Assembly (NCBI GenBank): GCA_035489015.1
Contig: DATHKR010000149.1
Location: 1-64,000, forward strand
DNA: 64,000 nt
DNA from: DATFRY01 sp035489015
GTDB lineage: Bacteria; Myxococcota_A; Polyangia; Haliangiales; Haliangiaceae
Direction of reading: 5' to 3'
In this document: positions 37,123 to 47,625 of the stretch, one piece after another
Numbering within the stretch: the first letter of the stretch is position 1
How the letters are laid out: each line of letters starts with the position of its first letter
Translations under genes and position numbers: made by a program
Notes under the pieces: model-generated
What the model was told of the DNA's origin: nothing
The model's database searches: none
The model's input: only the letters and a program-made list of their open reading frames with translations

Positions 37123-38729
37123 CCGCCGCGCGTCACGTCGCGCCCGAGCGGCTGATCGAGGTCGACGCCGGTCGGGCAAGCCCGCGCGAGACCGCCCGGG
37201 TCGATCGCCACGTCGCCGCCTGCGCGCGCTGCGCGGCGGCGCGCGAGCGGCTGGCCCGCGCCCGCGACGCGATGACCGACATCGCCGCGCAGCAGCCGCC
37301 CGAGCTGGGCTGGGACCACATCGGAGCGCGCGTCTACTGGTCGACCTCGTCGGCGCGCCACCGGGCGCTGCGCGAGGCGGAGCGGCCGTGGTGGCGAAGG
37401 CCGGCGGTCCTGGTCGTGGCGTCGGTCGGGCTGGCCGCGGCGACGACCGCCGCCCTGGCCCTGTGGCCCGCGGACCAGCGGCCCGGGGTCTCCGACGCCG
37501 CCGATCGCGCCGCGCCACCCCGCCCGCAGGCCCCCAAGGTCGTCGCCGGCTCGGCCACCGACCGGGCGCGCTCGATCCTTCGCGGCGTGGTCACCTTCGC
37601 CAGCGGCCAGGTCGCGCTCGACGGGACCGAGCCGCGCACCGACGGCGTCGAGCTCGGCGCGGTCCTGTCCAGCGAGGTGGAGATGGGCGCGCGCCTGCGA
37701 ACCGGCGAGGGACGCCTGGTGATCCAGTTCGGCCAGGCCAGCGGCTTCGCGCTCGGCCCGCACTCGTCGGTGACGGTCGGAAGCTTCGACGACCGCGCGG
37801 TCGAGCTGGTGGTGTACGAGGGCGCGGTCGAGGTCGAGCTCTCCCACCGGCGCGCCGACCAGACCTTCGTGGTGGTGGCCGGTCATCACCGCGTCTCGGT
37901 GGTCGGCACCGCGTTCCAGGTCGCCCACCGGGCCGGCCAGGTCGACGTGGAATGCGCGCGCGGCCGCGTGATGGTCAGCGACGGGGCCAGCGAGGTGCCG
38001 GTGTCGGCCGGCGAGCAGCTGAAGGTGCTCGAGGAGGCGGTCCTGGCCCGCGCCCTGCGCCAGACGGTCGATCCACGCCGCCTCGCCGCGCTCGAGCGAA
38101 GCCTGGCCCGGCCGCTGCTGCCGGCCTGGACCGCGTCGCCCGCGCTGCTGGACACCAGCTCCACCGTCGAGCTGGCTGCGCCGGCCGGGCGCGCCGTGCG
38201 AGTCGACGGCGTCGAGGTCGGGGTCGGCACGTTCGCCCTGCGCGTCATGTCGGGTCGCCATCACCTCCAGGTGTCGAACGGCGCCGGCGGCTTCGGCCAC
38301 GGCGCGTGGATCGACGCCGAGCCGCGCGCTCGCCATCGCGCGCGCGCCGGCCTCGACGGCGTCGTGCGTCTGCTCCGGTCCGGCACCGACGGCATCGCCG
38401 CGGGCGGACGCTCGCTCGAAGCCATGCGCGCGGGCGAGCCGGCTGCGGCGGCGCGCGCCCGCCGACTGCGCCGGCGTCAGCTCACCGCGGCGCTCGGCGG
38501 CAGCGCCCGCGCGCGCCAGTGCATGGTGCCGCTCGAGAAGCGCGACCTGGTGTCCGGCTCGAACGTTCTGTTCGACATCGGCTTCAATGCCGACGGCAGC
38601 CAGGGCCATCTGAACGTCATACGAAGCAACGTCCCGCCGGATGTCGAGCGCTGCCTGCGCGCGGTCGTGGACGAGGTCCAGCTGCCCGACGGACCGGCCG
38701 CGACCGTTCGCTTCGAGCTGGCTTTCTAG
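37119..38729 (+). CDS. membrane FecR-like anti-sigma protein with extra C-terminal domain
   Basis: A 536-residue partner of the ECF factor. A cytoplasmic zinc-finger (His31, Cys35, Cys38 in HVAACARC) precedes a membrane helix (about 95-116). A periplasmic FecR domain (about 165-310: GAVLSSEVEMGARLRTGEGR, HHRVSVVGTAFQV) follows, then a Ser/Gly region. A C-terminal region resembles the AgmX/TonB-C-like modules of myxobacteria (NVPPDVERCLRAVVDEVQLP). GTG start overlaps the sigma stop. Signals through the periplasm; no TonB receptor is adjacent. Zinc binding and sigma inhibition are inferred. Confidence 0.84.
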   Translation: MTAARHVAPERLIEVDAGRASPRETARVDRHVAACARCAAARERLARARDAMTDIAAQQPPELGWDHIGARVYWSTSSARHRALREAERPWWRRPAVLVVASVGLAAATTAALALWPADQRPGVSDAADRAAPPRPQAPKVVAGSATDRARSILRGVVTFASGQVALDGTEPRTDGVELGAVLSSEVEMGARLRTGEGRLVIQFGQASGFALGPHSSVTVGSFDDRAVELVVYEGAVEVELSHRRADQTFVVVAGHHRVSVVGTAFQVAHRAGQVDVECARGRVMVSDGASEVPVSAGEQLKVLEEAVLARALRQTVDPRRLAALERSLARPLLPAWTASPALLDTSSTVELAAPAGRAVRVDGVEVGVGTFALRVMSGRHHLQVSNGAGGFGHGAWIDAEPRARHRARAGLDGVVRLLRSGTDGIAAGGRSLEAMRAGEPAAAARARRLRRRQLTAALGGSARARQCMVPLEKRDLVSGSNVLFDIGFNADGSQGHLNVIRSNVPPDVERCLRAVVDEVQLPDGPAATVRFELAF

Positions 38730-38961
38730 CCAGCACGCTCTGCCCACATCGCACCCGCTCGCCGCTCATCGCAGGACACGCCGAACGCTCCGCGCGATCC
38801 AGTGCACCCCGGTGTTCTGCAGCGCGACTGGAATGCACACGATTGGGGTGCCCGACGCGTGAGTGGGGGGTAATTTTCGGTTGTTCGCAGACACGTGCGG
38901 CTGATAACTTCAACAATTCGGTGGGGACTCGAAGCCGACGAGCAGTGGGAGGCGAGCTGAG

Positions 38962-39561
38962 GTGAAGGATCTCGAGGTTCGCTTCGAGACCGGCCGCGAG
39001 GTTCTCAACGCCTACTGGGGCTACCTGTCGGACGGCGGTCTCATCATCCCGGATCAGGGACATCTCGTGGTCGGCGATCCGGTCGCGCTGTGTGTCCGTA
39101 TCGAGTCTTCGCGCGCAACCTATTCGCTGTGCGGCAGGGTCGTGCGGTGCGATGCCGCTGCAGGACGGGCAGTGATCGCGTTCAGTCCCGGCGAGCCGCA
39201 GGACATGCTCTTGACCGATGCGCTGGCGGACGCCGAGCACGTGCCAGCCCGCCGCGCCCGCCGCTTCCGGGTGAGGCTGGAGGCGCGCGTGCTCGATGCC
39301 TCGAGCGCGATCGATCCGGTCGAGGCGCAGCTGGTCGACCTCAGCGAGTACGGCTGCTGCTTCCGCATCGACGGGGAGGCGCAGGCCGATCTGCCAGTCG
39401 GGACCGCGGTCGAGATCGCGGCCGAGGAGTTCGCGATCGGCGGCCGCGTGGTGTGGATGCGTCACACCGAGCGCGGCGTCGCCTTCGTGGCCCAGGACGT
39501 CGCCTCCTCCAGCTCCGCGCTGGAGGGCGTCCGAGAGTTCCTGCGCCGCCTGGCCGCCTGA
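38962..39561 (+). CDS. PilZ domain c-di-GMP receptor protein
   Basis: A 199-residue protein. The C-terminal PilZ domain keeps both c-di-GMP motifs: RxxxR at 97-101 (RRARRFRV) and D126-x-S128-xx-G131 (DLSEYG). The N-terminal 90 residues form a second PilZ/YcgR-like beta domain without the motif. GTG start at 38962; GGGAGG lies ahead. The 232-base gap upstream has a GCACCCC...GGGGTGC inverted pair (about 38804-38851). It may control motility or exopolysaccharide; no target is adjacent. Confidence 0.85.
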   Translation: MKDLEVRFETGREVLNAYWGYLSDGGLIIPDQGHLVVGDPVALCVRIESSRATYSLCGRVVRCDAAAGRAVIAFSPGEPQDMLLTDALADAEHVPARRARRFRVRLEARVLDASSAIDPVEAQLVDLSEYGCCFRIDGEAQADLPVGTAVEIAAEEFAIGGRVVWMRHTERGVAFVAQDVASSSSALEGVREFLRRLAA

Positions 39562-39597
39562 GCCCGCCCGGGGCCCGGACAGCGGGGGTGTCCTCGC

Positions 39598-39993
39598 TCA
39601 GAGCTGGCCGTGGTCCAGGCAGGTCGGCAAGTCGGCCGCGCGCCCGGCCGCCGCGCGCCCGCGCAGCTCGTCGCACGTCGCGGCCTCGATGCAGGCCAGC
39701 GCGCTCTCGAACTGCTCGTCCGGCAGGGCGCCGACCCGGGCCACGCACGCGGCCCAGTCGAAGCAGCAGCTCGGGTCCGCTTCCGGGTTGGCCACCGGGA
39801 TGGCGCCGCACTGAGCGAGCCGCCAGCACGCGTCCTCGGCGCCGCTCAGCGCGGCCGGGCCGCACTCGGTCAGCGAGCCGCCGGCCTCGGCGCAGCGGTC
39901 ATGCGAATCGACCGGCTTGGTGCCGTCGATGCCGCATGCCCAGCCCGCGCAGAGCAGGGCGGCGAACGTCGCCATCGCGGAGCGGCGACCCAT
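39598..39993 (-). CDS. small Cys-rich lipoprotein
   Basis: A 131-residue predicted lipoprotein. MGRRSAMATFAALLCAGWAC ends in a lipobox-like GWAC (Cys20). The mature part has about ten Cys, including DPSCCFDWAACV, ACIEAATCDEL and a final TCLDHGQL. This pattern of spaced Cys pairs is common in exported myxobacterial proteins. The frame opens 14 codons upstream, but this ATG gives a proper signal. 70 bases after the Fe-S protein gene. Function unknown. Confidence 0.7.
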   Translation of the reverse strand: MGRRSAMATFAALLCAGWACGIDGTKPVDSHDRCAEAGGSLTECGPAALSGAEDACWRLAQCGAIPVANPEADPSCCFDWAACVARVGALPDEQFESALACIEAATCDELRGRAAAGRAADLPTCLDHGQL

Positions 39994-40063
39994 TGCTGGC
40001 GCAGTGTACCACGCCGATCGACCGCGCCCAGTCACCCCGGCGAGGGCGGGAGCGCCCCGCCGC

Positions 40064-42169
<2,106 letters not shown>

Positions 42170-42372
42170 CGGGCAGCCCGCTCATACCACAGGCCGCCGT
42201 GCGCCCGCCTCGTACCCCCCGTCGATACGCGCGACAAGTTACGCACTTGGTGGCAGTGCAAAGCAAAGTGCGCAACCCGGTGCGAATCAGCTTGCGCAGG
42301 TGAGCAACTGTATTCCAGAATGCTTACATTCGCCGTTTTTCCCGTCGCCATGCCGAGCACTGATACCGACCG

Positions 42373-44040
42373 ATGACCTCCACGAGCCCCACGGCCGCCC
42401 CGAGCGCCTCCTCCCGCCACAACGTCCTGGTCCTCAGCGACCTCCACCTGGGCGAGGACCTGTCGCCGGCGGCCACCGAGGCCACCCGGCTGCACGTGGA
42501 CATCGTCGAGCGCCAGCTGGTCCAGTTCATCCGCCACTACACGCGCCGGCGCGAGGAGGGCAGGCCCTGGCGCCTGGTCTTCAACGGCGACCTCATCGAC
42601 TTCCTGGCCATCGCGATCGGCCCCGACCACCCGGACTTCACCTTCCTCTCGGCGCGTCCGTCGCCGGAGGAGCACAAGTACGGCCTGAAGCGCACCGCCA
42701 AGAGCGCGGTCGCGGTGGTGGACGAGGTGGCCCGCCGCCACGCCGAGATCTTTCGCGCCATTGCCCGGTTCCTGGCCCGCGGTAACCGGGTCGACCTGGT
42801 CTGCGGCAACCACGACGCCGAGCTGACCTGGCCGTCTGTACAGGCCGCCTTTCGCGCCGGCGTCTCCCGCGCCTGGAGCTCTCTGCCCGACGCGGCCCGG
42901 CCGGGCGCACCGACCGGCGACGAGCTGGTCCGCGGGATCGAGTTCCACCCCTGGTTCTTCTACGAGCCTGGCGCGCTGTGGATCGAGCACGGCCACCAGT
43001 ACGACGAGTGCTGCTCGTTCGAGCACTTGCTCGATCCGCGCCGGCCCGGTGGCGACGACCTGGTCATGAACGTCGACAACGCCGGGACGCGATACGTGAA
43101 CAACCGGGTGGCCGAGGCGGAGGAGAGCTGGTCGATGGCCGGCTATCTCCGCTTCGGCGCCGGGCTCGGGTTGCGCGGGTTCTTCCGCCTGACCACCGCG
43201 TATGCCAAGTTCCTGGCGGTGATGCTGGCCGCGTGGCGACACGGGCGCGCCCGCCCGAGCGTCATGCAGGAGCGTCGCGACAGCCACCGCAGTCGCCTCC
43301 GCCAGCTGTCGGTCCGCTGGTCGGTGCCGGAGGAGACCCTCCTCGCGCTCGACCGCGAGCACCGCCCGCCGGTGGTAGGCCACCTGCAGCGCCTGCTCTC
43401 GGTGCTCATGCTCGATCGCGTGGTGCTCTACGTGGGCGCCCTCGTGATCGCCGCGGCCGCCCTGACCAGGCTCGACATGCCGTACGGCGTCGCGGTGGCG
43501 GCCGGCGCGGCGGTCGCGGCGATCGGCATCGTCCGCTTCCTCAGCCGCGATCGGCTGCGCGATCCAGCCGAGCTCCTGGCCCTGGCCGGCGCCCGCATCG
43601 TTCAGCACATCGACGCGCGCTTCGTCGTGATGGGCCACACCCACGAGCCGGTGGCCGAATCGGTCGGCGAAGGCCGCATGTACTTCAACACCGGCACCTG
43701 GGTGCCGAGCGGCCGGCCCGGCCTGCTGCGCGCCTTCACTCACCTGGTGGTTCGCCAGCGCGCGACCGGGCCGACGGCGCAGCTCTGCCAGTGGCGCGAC
43801 GGCATGAGCCGGTCGTTCACGCCGGGCTGGCGTCCGGCGCGCGTCTCCGCGGCCCCGGTCCCGGCTGCTCAGCCGGTCCCCGCGTCGCCCGAGCCAGCGG
43901 CGGTGGCGGCGGTCGAGGGGCTGGCAGGGGCGGCGGCGGCGGCAGGGGCGGCGGTCGCGGCGGCTGCCTCCCAGGCGGCGTCATCGGCTGGCGCGGGAGC
44001 CGGCGCTCCCGCGAGCGCGCGCGCGGCCCGCATCGACTGA
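42373..44040 (+). CDS. calcineurin-like metallophosphoesterase with internal membrane segments
   Basis: A 555-residue protein. The two-metal site is complete: Asp23/His25 (SDLHLGE), Asp73 (NGDLID), Asn146-His147-Asp148 (GNHDAE), His206/His208 (IEHGHQ) and a final GHTHEP. Between the last two blocks lie an insert with two membrane segments (about 350-395). The tail is low-complexity Ala/Pro/Ser (about 495-555). The family includes UDP-diacylglucosamine hydrolases and unknown membrane phosphatases; which applies is unclear. Transcribed away from the Fe-S gene. Confidence 0.85.
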   Translation: MTSTSPTAAPSASSRHNVLVLSDLHLGEDLSPAATEATRLHVDIVERQLVQFIRHYTRRREEGRPWRLVFNGDLIDFLAIAIGPDHPDFTFLSARPSPEEHKYGLKRTAKSAVAVVDEVARRHAEIFRAIARFLARGNRVDLVCGNHDAELTWPSVQAAFRAGVSRAWSSLPDAARPGAPTGDELVRGIEFHPWFFYEPGALWIEHGHQYDECCSFEHLLDPRRPGGDDLVMNVDNAGTRYVNNRVAEAEESWSMAGYLRFGAGLGLRGFFRLTTAYAKFLAVMLAAWRHGRARPSVMQERRDSHRSRLRQLSVRWSVPEETLLALDREHRPPVVGHLQRLLSVLMLDRVVLYVGALVIAAAALTRLDMPYGVAVAAGAAVAAIGIVRFLSRDRLRDPAELLALAGARIVQHIDARFVVMGHTHEPVAESVGEGRMYFNTGTWVPSGRPGLLRAFTHLVVRQRATGPTAQLCQWRDGMSRSFTPGWRPARVSAAPVPAAQPVPASPEPAAVAAVEGLAGAAAAAGAAVAAAASQAASSAGAGAGAPASARAARID

Positions 44041-44551
44041 CCGGACTGGCTGCTCGGATTTTCGGGCGGCCCTCGAATTCCGGACGGCGGTGACGCAGTT
44101 GCTCCCTGATCCGGGGGGCCACTCACCACCATGTGGTCAGATGACACCGCCTGGTGAGACCGCGGCGTCTCGTTCGGTGAGGCCTTGCTTCGCAAGCGAG
44201 TCGCGCGCTTCGCCCGCGGGATGCTGATCGACTCACGCCGCGTGGCAGGCCGTGGCCATCGACTGCGCTCGGGAACCGGGAGCTGGGCTGAACTCGCCTC
44301 TCCAGAAGCGTGAGCCAGCTTTCGGGCTCTCGATGGTTCTCGGCATCACGCACATCACTGGGCAAGAAGCGGGCAAGAACCCGGAGATGGCCGATCTCAG
44401 GTTCAGCAAGCGGCACTCACCTTGCAGCCGAGCCGCGCGACCTCCTCGAGACTGCGCAGCGACGCGTCGCACGAGAAGGGTCGACTGAGGGACGCCGAGC
44501 CTCCGTCCCGGAACCTGCTCGGTTCTAAAGCTCGCTCGAAAGGGAGGAACG
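44041..44551. other. 511-base intergenic region before the protease gene
   Basis: No credible gene. The base composition is a little less G+C-rich than the flanks. It holds a small UUCG-type hairpin CTTGCTTCGCAAG (44184-44196). The end carries AAAGGGAGG, the ribosome site for the M36 gene. Regulatory content is otherwise unseen. Confidence 0.5.
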
Positions 44552-47500
44552 ATGATGGTGCGCACCGCTCTAGGCGCAGCGCTGGCCTTGTGCCTGGCGT
44601 CTGCCTGTTCGCAGGATGATCCATCCCCTGATCCGGATCAGGGGCCCGATACAGGGGGGGATCCGGATCAGGATCCGGGAGATCCAGGTGGTGGTGGCGG
44701 CGGTGGCGGCGGCGGTGGCTCGCCGATCGCGCGCGGGATGGTCCGCGGCGGCCAGCTCCACCACGCAGACCTGGCGGCTCCGCTCGGCGCCAACGCCGAC
44801 GCCGTCATGTTGCTCGGCGCGGTCGAGAACGACCTGCGCGGCCGCGTCGGAGCGCTCGCGCCGGAGAACTTCGCGGTGCGCGGGCAGTACGCCAGCACCT
44901 CGCCCGGCGGCGCGCGCCTTCGCAACGTCGACATGGTGCAGCGGATCAACGGCGTGCCCGTGCACGGCACGTACCTCCAGCTGACCGTGCGTGAGGACGG
45001 CGGCGCGGCCAGCGTGGTCGGCTCCGCCTTCCGCGTGTACCGCCGCCCCGACGTGAACACGGCCCCGTCGGTGACTGCCGAGGCCGCCCTCAGCCTCGCC
45101 CGCCGGTCGCTGCGCCTGGCCGCTGACGCCCCGATGATCGGCCAGGAGCTCCAGGTCCGCGAGATGGCGGGCGTGCTCCAGCTGGTGTGGGCGACCGCGG
45201 TGCGCGGCTCGCACTCGCGCGCGCTGGTCATCGCCAGCGGCGCCGGCGCCGGCCGGGTGGTGAACTTCGACGAGCGCATCTACGAGACGACCGGCAACGT
45301 GTCCGGCTTCTTCGTGACCGGCGGCGCGCCGGGTGGGCTCGGGGTGGTCAACCAGGACGGCCTCAACACCCTCGACGTGACGGCCCCGTCCGGCTCGACC
45401 CAGACCGACGCCGAGGGCAACTACGTGCTCGACGTGCCGGCGACCGAGACGATCTCGGCCACCCTGAGCGGCCGGTCCTCGATCGTGTTCGACGAGGCAA
45501 TCCCGGTGCTGAGCGCGTCCGGCCTGGCCGGCCCGACCCTCGACCTCACCCTCGGCACCGCCGACGGCGGCGAGGAGACGCTGGCCCAGGTGACCGCGTA
45601 CGTGTCCGTCGACCAGACCCGCGCCTTCGTCGAGGCCAACGGCGTCGGGCCCGACGTGCTCGGCGAGGCGCTCACCACCAACACCAACATCGCCGACGTC
45701 TGCAACGCCTTCTACTCGCCGTTCGACCGCAGCATCAACTTCTTCCACAGCGGCGGCGGCTGCAACAACAGCTCGACCGACAGCATCGCCACCCACGAGT
45801 ACGGCCACTTCGTGGACGACTCGCTGGGCGGCATCACCGAGGGCGGGCTGAGCGAGGGCTGGGGCGATCTCCTGTCCTGCTACCGCCTCGGCATCCCGGA
45901 GCTCGGCTTCGACCTGTTCCCGGGCGAGGCGCTCCGCAACTGCGAGAACGACTACGTGTTCCCGCCCGACGGCAACGACGAGGTCCACAACCTGGGCCAG
46001 GCCTGGATGGGCTTCGGCTGGCTCGTGCGCCAGGGCCTCATCGCCAAGTACGGCGACGTCGACGGCGAGGCGCTGGCCCGCGCGCTGGTGCTGCCGTCGC
46101 TGCCGTCGAACGCGGCCGACATCCTGGCGGCGGTCCGCGAGGTGTTCCTGCGCGACGACGACGACGGTGATCTGACCAACGAGACGCCCAACTGGGACGT
46201 CCTCTATCCGGCCGCGCTGCACCACGGCCTCACGATCGCGATCGAGACCGACGTGATCGCCCCGTCCGGCGTGACCGACCTGGCCGCCACCTCGGTGGGC
46301 GCCACCAGCGTGACCCTGTCCTGGACCGCGCCCGGCGACGACGCCAACGAGGGCAGCGCGGCGTCCTACGACGTCCGGTTCTCGACCGCGCCGATCACCC
46401 CGGAGAACTTCTCGGCCGCCACCGTGGCGATCGGCGCTCCGGCCCCGGGCCCGGCCGGTACCCCGCAGTCGATGACGGTCACCTCGCCGCCCGCCACCAC
46501 CCTGTTCTTCGCGCTGGTCGCGCGCGACGAGCAGTTCAACAGCTCGCCCATCTCCAACGTGGTCGAGGCGACCACGCTCGAGGGGACGACGATCTACCAG
46601 GAGGGCGCGGAGAACGGCCTCGGTGACTACACCGCGACCGGCCTGTGGCACGTCACCCAGCGCCAGGCGTCCGAGGGCATCCAGTCGTTCTGGTACGGCC
46701 AGGAGGACACCGGCAACTACGACACCGGCGACCGTACGTTCGGCTCGCTGGTCTCGCCGCCGATCGACCTCGGCGACGCGGCCGACCCGGTCCTGTCGTT
46801 CGGGCAGTTCGTGGACGTCGAGGCGGGCGACACGTTCGACCTCATCAGCACCACCGTCACCGACGTGGAAGACCCGGCCAACACGGTCACCTTCGGCAAG
46901 GACACCGGCTCGACCGGGGGCGCGTTCGCCTTCCGCGTCCTGCCGCTGACCCAGTTCGCCGGCCGCACGGTGACGCTGTCGTTCGACTTCGACTCGGTCG
47001 ACTTCCTGTTCAACGACACCGAGGGCTGGTACGTCGATGACATCCGCATCGTGGTCACCGGCGAGGAGTGCGCGCACGAGGTGTGCGAGGCGGGTGAGGC
47101 GCTCGAGCCGGGTTGCTCGGTCTGCGCGACCACCGTGTGCGACGTCGACGCGTTCTGCTGCGAGACGTTCTGGGATCGCATCTGTGTGCAGGAGGCCGAG
47201 GACCTTTGCGGCGAGACCTGCACCGGCTGCTCGCACGACCTGTGTGCCCAGGGCGACCCGCTCGAGGCGACCTGTGACGCGTGCGCGACCACCGTGTGCG
47301 ACGCAGATCCGTTCTGCTGCGACAACGCGTGGGACGCGCGCTGCGTGACCGAGTCGACCCAGCTGTGCGGGCTCGAGTGTGCCGAGTGCACTCACGACCT
47401 GTGCGACGCGGGCGGCCCGCTGTCCTCGACCTGTGATCCGTGTGCGGCGGCGGTGTGCGAGAACGACCCGTACTGCTGCGGCACGGCGTGGGACGATCGC

Positions 47501-47554
47501 TGCGTCGAGGCGGTGCCCGACGTGTGCGGCCTGACCTGCGACGGCGCTCGCTAG
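44552..47554 (+). CDS. M36-type secreted metalloprotease with Cys-rich C-terminal repeats
   Basis: A 1000-residue predicted lipoprotein: LASAC places the lipid at Cys19, then an Asp/Pro/Gly spacer with nine Gly. An FTP/PepSY-like propeptide (about 60-240) precedes the fungalysin-like zincin with HEYGH at 415-419 and GGLSEGWGD supplying the third ligand Glu. A fibronectin type III domain (about 570-675) and a jelly-roll-like domain (about 680-835) follow. The end has three 50-residue repeats (about 839-998), each with ten Cys and the frame CxHxxC...CxxC...VC...CC...WDxxCV...C. A GGAGG site precedes ATG-ATG. It likely digests extracellular protein. Confidence 0.87.
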   Translation: MMVRTALGAALALCLASACSQDDPSPDPDQGPDTGGDPDQDPGDPGGGGGGGGGGGSPIARGMVRGGQLHHADLAAPLGANADAVMLLGAVENDLRGRVGALAPENFAVRGQYASTSPGGARLRNVDMVQRINGVPVHGTYLQLTVREDGGAASVVGSAFRVYRRPDVNTAPSVTAEAALSLARRSLRLAADAPMIGQELQVREMAGVLQLVWATAVRGSHSRALVIASGAGAGRVVNFDERIYETTGNVSGFFVTGGAPGGLGVVNQDGLNTLDVTAPSGSTQTDAEGNYVLDVPATETISATLSGRSSIVFDEAIPVLSASGLAGPTLDLTLGTADGGEETLAQVTAYVSVDQTRAFVEANGVGPDVLGEALTTNTNIADVCNAFYSPFDRSINFFHSGGGCNNSSTDSIATHEYGHFVDDSLGGITEGGLSEGWGDLLSCYRLGIPELGFDLFPGEALRNCENDYVFPPDGNDEVHNLGQAWMGFGWLVRQGLIAKYGDVDGEALARALVLPSLPSNAADILAAVREVFLRDDDDGDLTNETPNWDVLYPAALHHGLTIAIETDVIAPSGVTDLAATSVGATSVTLSWTAPGDDANEGSAASYDVRFSTAPITPENFSAATVAIGAPAPGPAGTPQSMTVTSPPATTLFFALVARDEQFNSSPISNVVEATTLEGTTIYQEGAENGLGDYTATGLWHVTQRQASEGIQSFWYGQEDTGNYDTGDRTFGSLVSPPIDLGDAADPVLSFGQFVDVEAGDTFDLISTTVTDVEDPANTVTFGKDTGSTGGAFAFRVLPLTQFAGRTVTLSFDFDSVDFLFNDTEGWYVDDIRIVVTGEECAHEVCEAGEALEPGCSVCATTVCDVDAFCCETFWDRICVQEAEDLCGETCTGCSHDLCAQGDPLEATCDACATTVCDADPFCCDNAWDARCVTESTQLCGLECAECTHDLCDAGGPLSSTCDPCAAAVCENDPYCCGTAWDDRCVEAVPDVCGLTCDGAR

Positions 47555-47572
47555 TCGAGGAAGCTGCGACCT

Positions 47573-47612
47573 GAAGCAGCGGGGCTGCTTGACAGCCCCG
47601 CTGCTTCTCTCC
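47573..47612 (+). terminator. strong intrinsic terminator hairpin
   Basis: GAAGCAGCGGGGCTG (47573-47587) and its exact reverse complement (47593-47607) form a 15-bp stem with loop CTTGA, followed by TCTCC. It begins 18 bases after the M36 stop and ends 13 bases before the thrS start, so it separates the two units. The T tract is short. Confidence 0.72.
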
Positions 47613-47625
47613 AAGCTCCCGCCCC

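Noticed and set aside
47573..47612. Hairpin as a thrS regulatory (T-box or autoregulatory) leader
   Set aside because: It is too short and simple for a T-box, lacks specifier and antiterminator parts, and sits right after the M36 stop; terminator is simpler.
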